A DNA stretch of 64,000 nucleotides from Chelydra serpentina (taxonomy: Eukaryota > Chordata > Testudines > Chelydridae): positions 9,553,501 through 9,617,500 of the forward strand of contig JBAIAC010000027.1 in assembly GCA_037349315.1 (NCBI GenBank). Reading direction: 5' to 3'. The notes beneath the pieces are model-generated. The model had not been told where the DNA came from. It saw only the letters and a list, made by a program, of their open reading frames with translations, and did not search any database. Below are positions 1-12,400 of the stretch, piece after piece. A program made the translations under genes and the position numbers. Each line of letters opens with the position of its first letter. Position 1 is the stretch's first letter.

Positions 1-391
1 GGGGCAACACTGACAGCGTGAGGTTAGTGGGGAGAATCCATTTCAATCTCTCTCTTCCTGTGATTGCTATAAGTGGGCTTTTTTTGTGTGAGCATATGAA
101 GTATTAGTTTAAGGGCCTGCCTTTCTGGACTTCACTTTTAACTCTTATGATTCAATGACGCTCTGAGCGAACAGAGACTCACTTTTCCACACATCTTGTT
201 CCTAGCAATAAGACGCCTAAAGAAAAGAAATGCCCCCAAGAGAGCGGGCAGCAGCACGGGAAGAACAGGTTTATCAAGAGCCTGTTTTACAAAGTTAAGG
301 AGGCTGCAGCTGTTTTGCAAATGTGGGCAGAAGCTGAAGTCGCACAGACCCCAGGTGCAAACGCTACATGTGCGGTTCTCTTTATACTCAC

Positions 392-472
392 GTATTCTTG
401 GATTGTGTTGGGATGCTCAATGCCCAGGACCCTCTCACTCATCAGTACCGCTTTCTGTTGATTACTTAAGGC
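392..472 (-). CDS. CLUH: CLUH exon 20 (last exon inside the window)
   Basis: It encodes 27 residues, [20 protein letters not shown] then PNTIQEY, a TPR helix. It is phase 0, with acceptor TTCGTAG and donor TAC|GTGAGT. The next expected exon (equivalent to MHLALYCFASSQLS in mammals) is not in bases 1-391, so it lies off the left edge. Confidence 0.94.
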
Positions 473-3400
473 CTACGAAAGAAGGACAAAGAGGAGGATG
501 TAGCAAATACTGGGGCATACGTTTTAAGAGATACTTGGGTGGGAACCGGAGAGAGGAAGGTGTCTTGGTTTCCAGTCTCTCTCTCTCTAGAAACGGAGGA
601 TGCTCAGCGAGTTTCCATTCATTTTTGGACTTCAGCAAGAGAAATGCCTTCCAGAGACTCCGTGAGAAGTCTGGGTGAGTTGTGCCAGGGCACAGCTAGG
701 TTTGCCTCTTGGTAACTCTTCTGCCTTAGCAAGTCGTTTCATTTCCATTGGGAGTCAGAGGATATGCTATTCTCTGTTCCCGGGGTGCACTCTGATAGCC
801 AAAGCCTGAAGGGCTGTTAATCCCAGCACTCCTCAGCCCAAACGAGCCAGCAAGCAGGTCATTGCTGGGGAGGAGGACACATGTTCTGGGTACCAGATAA
901 GACAGCCTTCAATAGGAGACGAGGAGAAACCAGTGATTTCCAGTGAGGACTCTGAGTAAGGTAACAGAATCCAAGTGGGCTTCTCATCAGGATGCCCACC
1001 TATACAGTGGTGAAAGCGACAGAGTGCTGGCCACATGGCCCTTGGGCTAGTTAGCCAAGATGGCCATAAAGGGAGAAAGGGGAAACCCACTGAAGCGAAT
1101 GATTTTGTTTCCTTAAATAAAATGTTTTCCAAGAGAGGCTAATTAACCCGTGAGGCACCCTTATGCAGTAGGGAAACAGGTGTTCTACCCATTCCAGAGA
1201 AAGGAACACAGACAGGTGGAAGTGGCCAGAGACGAGACCGGAATGAGAACCCAGGAGACCTGGCCCCAGGCCTGTTCTCACATCCACTTCTCAGCTCAAC
1301 TATACTGCTCACTCTGCAGTTATCACAGGAGACGTTAATCTGAAGGCAGAAAGGGCAGAGCGGGAGGGGGAGAAAACAGTTACCGCCAACCAACCAGGAC
1401 ATTTCTTAGGGAAGCGGCAGAGGGGTTCAGTGTACCTCTGAGTAGTCTCCCATGATATAGTTGAGGCGAGCCAGCAGCCGAAGGCAGGCACAGATTTCCA
1501 CGTGCATAGCACCGTACACATTGTTAAACAAGTTTAAGGCTTCGTTGATGAGTTCACAGCCCTCCTTCAAGAAACCTACAAAAACCCACAGGAAATTAGT
1601 TCTTCTTAAGTGTTAACCTGGGACCTCAATTTCCTTTTCCTGTAACTATAGAGCAGAGAGAAGGCTGGAGAACTTCCTCTGCTGAATCCCGGGGCTACTG
1701 TATTACCCATAAGCAATGGGAAATCATAACTCCTAATGCCACAGGAAAAACAAGCATAAAAACAAGCATAAAGAGAAACACAGCGAGAGGCTCAGGGAAG
1801 TAGTAATGGGGGACACACAGTTCTCTACCACTAGGACACCAGCTCATCTTATGGCAGCCTGATTCTTTGGTAACATCTAAAATTTCCCTCTCTCAGAGAG
1901 AAGTTAATTCAACCATCTAATCACGATCTGGGTCCTGTGAACCTATGCTGGATTTCAGAGATCCGACAGCGGTTTCATCGTTTGTGTGCAGTGAGATGAA
2001 AATCTCAGTCTATTTCCTTGAGGTCACGTGCCCATCACTGGTCCCTTGTTGGTAGTTTCCACTGCAGGACTGCTTGATGACTGGGCATGGAGACCATTTT
2101 CCTCTCACCTCTAGAGGGGGTTCCCCCTAGAACAGAGTCCAGGCGCAGTGATTGACACAGGGTAGCCTACCATGCTGCGCAGGGCCTGCCCTATGGCTAG
2201 ACAAGGTCGGCACAAAGCAGCGTTCACAAGCACTAGCCCGAAGGGAGGAAGCGGCCCGTACCTTGCTGGACCTTTGCTTGACCACTCTGGAAGAAGTGGA
2301 AAGCATCCGAAGCTTTGGGGTTTACGTGCTTCACGACCGGGAAGATGTTGAGGATATCCTCCTCGGTGAAGGTGGGTTTGTGCCGGTTATCGAAGTTATA
2401 CTCTTTCAACAGGATCTGAAGGAACCAAAAAACAAAGCCAGCATCTTTCAGCTACTTTCCTCCTTTTGTGCGGCCCTCTCAAAGCCCTTCATGGACATCT
2501 GGGGCAAATGTAACCCTCGGTGGCGCTTGTGTGACCCCGCTGAAATGCAAAAGGGGCTACCTGGGTGTAACTGACGACAGAATCAGGCCTCCCAGTATGC
2601 TGTGCAACCAACTGCGCAGCAGGCAAATGTCCCCATTTCCTAGACGGGCAACACTGAGGCACAGAGATGTGAAGGAGTTTGCCCACGGTCACACAGCACG
2701 TTGGTGGCAGAGCTAGGAATAGAGTCCAGCCACACTCAGCCCTAAGAGCAAGTTCACACTCCTTTCCATACTGCAGAATCTACCCCTGCAGCAAACCGAT
2801 CCCTATTTTGTTGTAGCAGAATGCTGGAGATGCTGAGCTCTGGGTGGTGTCTGTACTTGCATTATAAACCCTGATGTTCAGGGATTTATAGCCTACGATC
2901 GGGTGCCATCCGAGCTGAATCTTGGCACAAAAATCTAAAAACGGGAGCCATTTGTTTTCAGTAAGGAGGACAGCATCATCCAGCTTTGTAAGGCAGAAGC
3001 TGAGCCTATTCCCCCTAACAGCAGTGGTTTCACTTTGTATTGTGCAGGGCCATTTGGCCAGCACCAGAGACAGGACTAGACAAAGGACTTACCAGACTGG
3101 AGCAGACCAATCATCTTCTATAGAGCACGTTTCCCCTTAATGCAACTAAATAAAATCCCTTTCCGGGGTTCGACCTGGCATTTCAGCACTAAATCTGTGG
3201 GAGGAGTGAAGGGCCAGGGGTGGGAATCATCTTTTGAAAGACCTGGTGGTCCGAATCAACATATGCCCCCTCTCAGTGAATTTCCCCATTGGGGAAAGTG
3301 ATGTAAGAAAGCTGGAGGACTTGGCTCTCACCTGGATTCCAGTTTTGAGGGAGATCTCACGGAGGAGGGTGATTTTCTGCAGGTTACACACTTCGGCGGC

Positions 3401-6400
3401 TTGGTCAACATTCTCACTGGAAAAAAAGCAAGGCGAGAGCTTGGGGCAAGTTTATACTTAGGAGTATCCACTTAGGGCACGCCTGAAACACTCCTCCCGG
3501 TACATTTAAGAGCTAATCAACAAAGAAGGTGCAACCAAACAACGTCAGCAAGCAAAGAGCTTTCCCGCTGAAGCCCCAGAATGCTGGGTGTACACTAATG
3601 CTCGTTTACTTCAGTCCTACATGCATCTCTTCCCTTCCCCCGCCTTAAACTTTAGCAATAGGGCTGCTTGATTCAGCCTTTTCCTTATTTGTGGTAAAAT
3701 CTGCAGTTTCTCTGATGCCAGAGAGAAAACCGTGAATTCAACCATCTAATTATGACTTAGATCTTGTGTGCGGAGGTTTTGTTTTGAAAAAAAGCTTTTA
3801 TTCCTTCGTAATGTCCGTTAAGTGTTTTACTCGTCTTACATCACCGGCAACCTCTTCATTTCAGAGTCTGGCTCAGATCGGTCCTTGTTTTAGGAACATC
3901 CACAGGTTTAACGCCCGCCTAGCTCATGGCCACGAAATCTCTACTCCCCTCTCTGCTCGGCTCAGGCTGGATTCTTGTCCCCACTTCTATCCTTCACACT
4001 ATCTCCTCTGCAGCTTGCGCCGTCTGAATCAACCTTCTGGGATATCTCTGCCTCGTGAATTTGATCTCATTTAAAATTTCACCTGTAATCCTCATTCAAC
4101 CCTCCCCACCACCACCACATCTGACTCGGTTTCTCTCCATCTGCTACTTAAGCCTTTTTAAAGACTGATTCCAACGCTTAAGGGATTTTATAAACAATAC
4201 AGGCACCCTTCGCAATAAAGCGACTGAGGTTTGGAGAAAGAGAAATCGGGCAAAAGGAAGGGGAAGTGACGATAAATCATTCTACTTACCATTCGAGATG
4301 AAAATCAAAATAGTTCTTTGCCTCGGAACAAATATTCTTCCAAAGCTCCTGAGGGGTCATGCTGGCCCAGGCGGTGTTATCAGCATTTCCAAGGTTCCTG
4401 TTTTTCCTTTTCTTATTCTTCTTTTTGGAGACCAGCTCATCAGCTGGGAGATGTGCAACTGGATTCAGGAAGGAGCTTAGGAAGCAATTGAGGAAGTGAC
4501 TGATGGCTGCCGACAAGCCAGACAGCTCCACGCCCTGCAGCAAGATACTGTAAGTCAGTGGCGGAACCTTTGCTGCGTTACACATGCATCAACCTGACCC
4601 AACTCTAATGGAAATCCAGTCCCATCTGTACGGCAAAGGTCATCGCCCGACAGACAGAGGAAAGGTCTGCCAGGACAGCGTGTCTCAGAGCAACAGAACA
4701 AACATGCGGGAAGTCATGCACAGTTTCTATAAAACTTCAAACGGGGCGGGGTTGGGGAGAATGAACAATTACTAGGGATCTGGAGATTATAACGTGCGAT
4801 TCTTATAACAGATTTCTTTGCTTCTGGAACAGTGCATTGCTCCACGTCCTAGAGTTCATGTAATAAACAAGCATCTTTGGAGGTCAAAAGCACTACCGTT
4901 TGCTTAAGCAGAGTAAGTGTTTTACAGGCAAGACAAGCTGTGATTCACCCTTAAAAGCCTTCAACGTAATCAGTGAAATTCTAGGGAAGAAAAGCATGAA
5001 TGATAATCCTCTGGGAGTGCTTCCTTCAAGTGGGAACTTGTTTGCTCTTGTACCCAGGTCTCTACCTATATTAGGCCTAATGAGATTTTACTTCCAGTTG
5101 CTAGGCAACAGCCATGAACTAGCTAATGAGAAATCAGATTTAAATAGCTTCTATTTCTGAAAAAAAACATTAAGGAGAACACCACATGGCAAGAGTTTAG
5201 ACAGCCGCTCGTACCTGAAGGTATGTCTTGAAGATGTGTTTGGCTGATCGAGTGATCAATTCGCTGATTCCAATTTTCTACCCAAAGGAATAAAGAGCAG
5301 GGACTAAGAAAATTAGTCAATAGAGGGAAACACACACACTTTGCTTTTAGATGTATTTTGATCCATATTGACAAAGGGCCCAATTCTGCAATCGTTACTA
5401 CTGCGGAGTTGTACCCTACAGTGTAAACTCTTGGGGGCAGGGAACCCTTTGTTCAGGAAGGGAGGGGTAGTATGCAGGGCTCCAATCCCTGGCTGGGGCT
5501 TCTAGGAACGATTACATTCCAATGGGGCACTCCTGGAGCAATGTACTCACTACTCCATGTGAGCCAGGGTGGCAGAATCAGGCCCCAGCATAACCTCCTG
5601 ACCAATCACAAGCAACATCCTTTCCATTCAATCCAGGGCCCCTGCAGGTCATTGCATGGCCTGAAAAACGCAGGCTCTCCGGGCCAACCGGCAATGCCTT
5701 TTACCCCCAAGTGCTTTATGGACCCTCAGGGCACCTATCCTCCCTAACCATCATTAAAACAGAAATATGGGAGTAAAACCTTCCACCCCCCTGCAACCAA
5801 AGGCTTTTTCGCGCGGTTTCAAAGCCTGGCTGTCTATTTTTACAAGGAGGTTGACAGAACGCAATTAGTCGAGTTGGAACGTGGCCAGGCCCCCATTATC
5901 CCAGTGGCTGCCGAAGGGACAATCGGAAATTAAACCCGCTGCTTACGTAGACGTGATCCAGCTGGGGGCGGGCAGGGGTCTTGGCGATGAAGTCGACGAC
6001 TTTGCCCAGGTAGCGCATGTTGATGCCCCTCTGGTGCATGGCCGCCGCTAAGGTCGTGCCGTCCATCGGGAGCACTGTGTGGTCAAGGCAGTCTTTCACC
6101 TGCAGAGCACATGGAGCTTAGGGGGAAGGAGCCACCGGCCACAAAGGGGCACTTCGAGCCGGATGTTCAAAAGTGCCCAGCACCCGTGGTCCTCAATGAG
6201 CCCCTCTGAAAAACGGGTCTCTTTCTCAGACTGGGCTCTAGGTTTCAGACAGAGCGATGATCTTTTTGGGGCAGGGAGTATAGTGCGTAGGGCCCCGATT
6301 ATTGAATGGAGCTCCTAGAACTCTTGCCCCAAACAGGATTCTCAGGAGCGCCACACATCTGATCAGCGTCCTCCCTTCCTCTGCCTGGAATCCAGCACAG

Positions 6401-9400
6401 ACCATGCTCGCCGATGGCTGGAGGAGCACGGCTGTATCGGCGAATGCTGTGCAAATGCACCTGGCCGGGAGCGGTTTACCCAACCTCCTGCAAGCGTCAA
6501 CCTACCAACTAAGGGCTTGTCTTCACTACCCGCTGGATCGGCGGGTAGCAATCGATCTATCGGGGATCGATTTTTCGCATCTCGTTTAGACGCGATTAAT
6601 CGATCCCCGATCGCGCTCCCCGTCGGCTCCGGAAATCCACCTCATCGGAAGGCGGAAGCGGAGTCGACATGGGAGCGGCAGCGATCGACTCGCCGCCGTC
6701 CTCACGGCCAGGTAAGTCGATTACGATACGCCGACTTCAGCTACGCTATTCACGTAGCTGAAGCTGCGTATCGTAGATCGACACCCCCCAGTGTAGCCCT
6801 GGGCTAAGGAACCGGGAGAAACAAGAGCTAGTTCTTTCCTTCAGTAGCCAGGAGGGGAGACCACCACATTTCCCACCAGGGACTGAACAACAAAATAAGG
6901 TAGGGGGTGGATATGGGTTTCTATGCTGGCAAATGGAAGTCGTGAAGTACAATGAACAATACAAATGTAAATGCGTCCCCTTGAGTTTTAAATACTTGTA
7001 TACAAGTTACCTTCAGATATTGAGAATGGGTGGGAAGTGTGTACACAGCAGCTCTATACATGTTTGTCACCTAGTTCGCGCACACGTGTAGGCTAAGTAT
7101 TCGACAAAGAAAAAAATTGAGCGTGCGCACTTTATTATTTTACTCTGGTATAAGGGGGAAGGGTTGATTTTTGTCTTTTTTTTTTTGTAATCAAAGATTA
7201 GAGTTTTGGGTGTTGAGAGTTATGACGAATACTGAATCAGTGAAATGATGGCATCAGAAGCGTGTGAAAGCCAAGCAATTGATACAGGAAGAGATTTTCA
7301 TTCATTGTTTATTTCCCTCTTAGTCAACTCCAGTGACTAACGAGCACTTTGGAGAAAAGAGAGCTTTGCAGATTCACCAGCTCTACCCTTCAATTATAGC
7401 GCATGATTGCACACCACACACAAGTATCTGCCCCCCAAAATGCCTTCAGGAAAACAGGAAACAGCAGACTTGTCATTTCAGGTATTTCTTACATTAAAAA
7501 TCAGAAAGACCTCTTAAAAAAATAACCCCCTCCTTAGGCCTTTCAGTTCTAGCCAAAAAAAAAGGGAGGGGGGAGGGCACAACTCCAGGTTGTTGTTTTT
7601 TTAAGTTGCCATCAATACATGCAGGGTCAGTGTGAGGGGAAGCATGCAGAGAAGATTTTCACTGTTGCATGTTGTGATTACAGTGTATTTTTTAAGTGCA
7701 CCTTAGCATTTTCATAGCTTTCTCTCTCCCACATATTCAGAAGTTCCTGTCTGCAGACATGACGTCGTCAGTGTTTAATCCACGCCAAGGAAGCAATCCC
7801 CTGCACTGGCTGGAATAGTGATTGGGGTGATCCCATAGGTCTGTTTCATTTGCAATTTCCAGGATACTATAACTGAAGAAAGATTATTTGACAGCTTCAG
7901 AAAATGGTAGTAGGGTGAAGTTTACAACTGATGGACTTCCCAAGGGAATCTAGTCACCAGCAGATTCAAAACTGGGGTAGATTACACAGCAATATCTCCA
8001 GAGTGCCAAGGGTCAGAGTGAGTGACTTGCGGGGTTTTGTCAGCCATATGGTATTTATTGGCTCCATCTCTTACTAAAGATTTTTAATACTGTTGATCGA
8101 GTTCTTTGTTCCGTGGCACATTTCTCCTTCTAAACTAGGGGCTGTGAAAGAGAAAACCCCTCTTCTCCTTACACCACCAGAGAGGTTTACATTGTTCTTT
8201 GTACTTCACAACTTCCATTTGCCAGCACTAGAATCCAACCATTGTTTACGATGAGAAATAACTGCACAGCTGCGCTGACTGGCCAGATCAGAGGCAAGAT
8301 TTAATGGAGGAGATCAGCACGACCCCCAATGCCTTACCAAGCCTGGGATTTGGCATGACAGTAAGAAAGCAGCAGCATCCTTTAATAACTGCTTCTGATC
8401 CTGCATTTCCTCCTTGCTGGACTCAGGGAAACGAACACCTAGGAGGGAAATGGAAGAGCTGAGAAACGGAAGGACAGAAAAAAAACCTTAATTCACAAAA
8501 TATACATACAAGAGCAGGTGGCAATAAACAGAAGGTGCTTTGCCCTGTCCGGTTATAAAGATGCTCTTTAAGACCTATCAATTCTGCAGAGCATGCTAGC
8601 TGGAATAACCATGACCCATGCTGTGTTTGTCACGGGCTGCTTTGCTCTGTTCTGGACCCGCTCATTCTTGTCTTTGGCACATTCCGAAGTGCCGCGCACA
8701 CTTCTAGTCCGTGAAATGAGAGAGGGCATGTTTTGTCAGAAGGATCGATACATTCTGCAAGCACTAGAAGCTCCTTAAGCCCTTCCATCAGATGGACTCG
8801 GGTTAAAATAACCTCCTTTAAGCTGCCGGCCCATGCAGAGTCAGCAGCAGCCCTGTCTTCACCAGCAGCATTAAAAAGGTGCTTGTGGATTTCAGCTGAA
8901 CACGGCTTCTACCGCATGTATATCCAGGCCAAGACATAGGGTCAAACCCTGCTGCTTTCGACCGCGCGTGCGCAGCTCCTGTTTCAGGCCATAGGGGTAG
9001 GACACACCCCCCCCAAAGAGATAATACAGCACGGAGGAAGGGTTTCCAGCAACTAACCTCTGATTTAGTCACCCGAGGATCCTGACTTGTATGGACGAGC
9101 TGTGATCAGCTTACAGCGGGTCAGGTTTGTGAACTGCTAGAGCAGAGGCGCTCAAACTTCACTGCACCGCGACCCCCTTCCAACAACGAAAATGACTACA
9201 CGACCCCAGGAGAGGGGACTGAAGCCTGAGCCTGCCTGAGCCCTGCTGCCCCGGGCGTGGGGTGGTGGCATGTGCGGCTGTAACCAGAGTCCTGCTGCCC
9301 AGGGCTGAAGCCCTCTGGTGTCAGCTTCAGCCCCGGGCAGTGGGGCTCAGGCATTGGCTTCAGCCCGGGCTGCAGCAAATCCAATGCCAGCCACAGCAAT

Positions 9401-12400
9401 TGTTCACATGGAAAACATCCGGAGAGCGTTTAATGTGTTTTCCCGCCTCTATTGATGTGGGCTAACAGCTGGGAGCCAGCTCCATGTGCCAGGCCAGTAT
9501 TCTGCAGACCACCAGCAAGTGTTTGTGGACTCCTGGGGGGAAAGCAGCTCGGCGCCTACGCCTGGTAGCTCAAGCATTACAAGCCATTACATGGCCTCTT
9601 CCTGCGCAGGGTGGAGAACTCTGCCCCAGGCCCTGTGCCTATTAGCAAGTGCAGAAAGGGAGTCCATCCTATAGGCTGAAGAGTTTCAGAGCCATCTCTC
9701 GGAGACCCTACCTGGTGAGAAGATATCCGGGTTAAACCGAATGTCAAAGGACGTGTCGCTGATGGAGCCCACGGCTTTGCAGGCATTTTGAATCACCTCT
9801 CTGCTTTTGGGATCCACTGGGTGAGGAAGGAGACAGACAGACTTGGTAAAGAGTTAGAAAAAAAGGCATGTAGATTCTAAAGACAGCCCGCAGCAGACAT
9901 TAAAGTAAGAGGCAAGTTTTATTACGGAGCAGTGACGTTGCTGCATGCTCCGCAAAAGGCCGTTGTAAAGCATTTGGCAGCGCCCTATTGTTTGGGGTAC
10001 GGATCCAGACCACAAAACCCAGACAAGGGCATAGAGTACAGTAGGGAGAATGCCTCTCTCCACTGCAAAAAACCAAACACAAAAATACTGGGACTTTCAG
10101 TTAGGGGCTCAATTCCTATTAATTCTGGATGGGATTCAGGAGCCTCACCGCCAAAGCCCCTCTGCTGCCCAGGCGTACCATGAGGGCTAATTGGCTAGTG
10201 CTTGAACAGTGCCAGGTAAACACTCAAGTGCTAGTACTGGGGAAGGCACAGCGTTCCGGGCTGAGCGACGGCACGCGGCCATTTATTGTGACCCACCAAC
10301 TTTGGAGCCATTCTGAGTAGTGACCCAATCCAGAAGCTACCGGGAAAAGCGCGGGCCGTTTGAGTGGGTACCTGTTCCGTCATCAGATGCAATGGTCTCT
10401 GCCAGCTCTTTAACCTGATCTAATCCAGTCACGTTCTCCTCTATTTTACCATCATCCGATTCCGATTTCTCGCTTCCCCCTGTTCCATTCTCTGGGGAGG
10501 CCCCGTTTTCCAGCAAGCCCAAGTTCTCCTGCTTGTTGGCTTTCTGCTGCATCAGCTGCAGAGCCGCCAGCTTCATGAATAAGAGATATCTACAGGACAG
10601 GACAGGAGAGATCGAACAGAACGCAGCATTCAGCAAAATAACCCCAGTGAGCCAGACAACCAGACCACAGGATAACCCCAAAGTCTTGCTCTCTCTCTAA
10701 TAGACGTAAGATCACAGGGGCTAAAGATGGACCATCTGAACCCTGCAAGGGCATGTCATAGTCCACATCTCGGACAGCGGAGCAGTACGACACTTGACCA
10801 CAGACAGGACATTGACCACAGGCCAGGCGTATTCACTACTGGCGATAGGGCCGCTGCGCTGTTCGTTAGCCAAAATGCTGGGAAATTAACTTCCCGCAGT
10901 TGGTACATTGCTTTCTGCGGCTAGCCACAGGATATAGCCTAGGGGACCCTCTTTATGTCCTGCTTCTGATCTCGAAAGGTCCAGGAGCGCAGGGCTGCTA
11001 CAAGAAAAGCAGCAGCACTTACCCAAGACCTTGACAGATGGGGTTTTACCTACTTTACATGGGTCAATGAGTGGCAGCACCCTGCAATCGGGCCACCCCT
11101 GTGCTGTTGGCCTGGCAGGGCTGAAGCCAAGCAGTTAAGGATGGGGCAGCACTCAAGGGAACCCCTCGCTGCAGCAGGAAGTGGGGCTGGTGATTCAGCA
11201 GGTGGCGTTTTATGGAGTCAGCACGGAAGCAGCGTCTCAGTGCGGCAATGGGGCAAGGGCCGCACTGTGGGAGGCGGCGAGGGAAATCTAGATCCTGGCC
11301 ATGTCGGGTAACCGGCTATCCCACAGCGGCCGTGCAGAAGGTGGAGAGTTAACCTCCGTGCCACATGGCAGCTCAGGTAGTTCCCACCCTCTTGCAGTTG
11401 CCATGGGACAGGGTCACGTAGACAGCATGCAGCGTCACCCAGCTGCCACGGTCCGCCCTAGAGGGCAGTTGCCGTGATCCCTTTTCTTGCCTCCATGGGG
11501 CTCAGTGAGCATCTAATATGCTTGGAGATCCTCAGAAAACTAGCTCGACAGGAGCGGTGCCACTCTTATTACCCAGGCACTGAACGCACAGGGCATCTTT
11601 GGGGAAAGGAGAAAGAACCGGAGATTAACACCCAAGACCTCCTTCCCTGGTTCCCCCGTAAGCCTTTCCGAAGCCCCACGGTTTTCATCTCTCACTAAGG
11701 ACGTCTTTATAACGGCACCCGTGGGGGTGGGGCATGCGGGGGAACACATCAGCTGCACACGAATGGAAGTTCTGCGGAGACGCAGCCGCCGGCAGCGTCT
11801 CTGGAACGGTGCCGCATGCATTCCGGCCTACGCGGATGTCACCCAACGGGGGGAAACTCGGTTCAGCTCACCTGTGCTCTACAAAGGCGTCCACCAGCTC
11901 CTGCCTGAGACAGCAAAGCTTGTGCCTGTGCTGCTTGGGGAATCCCATTTTCTTACACTCTTCCGGCATCTCCTCCCCTTCGACCGGCAAGAAGTTCAGG
12001 TCGGGGGGGAAGGTGCGGAGCAGGTCGAGGATGTAGTGGCGTCCGTCGTTGCCAATGATGCCTTTGCACTCCACGGACGAGCACAGCTCCACCTCCTCGT
12101 TCTTGTCATTCAGAACCTTGTGCTTCTGGATCTTGAGGGGCCGGCTGGTCTTCTCCAGCAGCTCCAAGTACTTGGGGTGAGAGACGACGGTCTTGCCGAA
12201 GTCTATCGACCCGTAGATGACGCTCTGCTCCTGCTCTCGTTCCAAGATCCCTGGAATGATGGACTGTGCCGTGACCCGGTAACCCCGGTAATCCACCACC
12301 ACGGTCCCCAACGTGTACAGCCCCTCAACGTCCACCGCGTTATAGGTCCGCACCCCGTTGAGGTCGTTGGTGGGCGCCACGTAGGCGGCGACGTCCCCCC

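Larger units (their letters stand above)
1..5214 (-). other. CLUH introns 15-20 between listed exons
   Basis: Apart from exons 16-20 and the MIR fragment at 2625, I see no further gene. Introns are 391 (partial), 963, 686, 916, 873 and 680 bp. Plus-strand ORFs here are exon shadows or chance. Confidence 0.7.
5278..8337 (-). other. CLUH introns 13 and 14
   Basis: Apart from exon 14 and the hairpin MITE at 6513, this is unique-looking non-coding sequence. Intron 13 (6100-8337) is one of the longer ones and contains poly-T and poly-A runs near 7170 and 7555. Confidence 0.7.
8439..11871 (-). other. CLUH introns 10-12
   Basis: Between exons 11, 12 and 13 the only recognised element is the hAT-like fragment at 9143. 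Intron 10 (10590-11871) is GC-richer with no conserved coding sequence seen. Confidence 0.65.
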
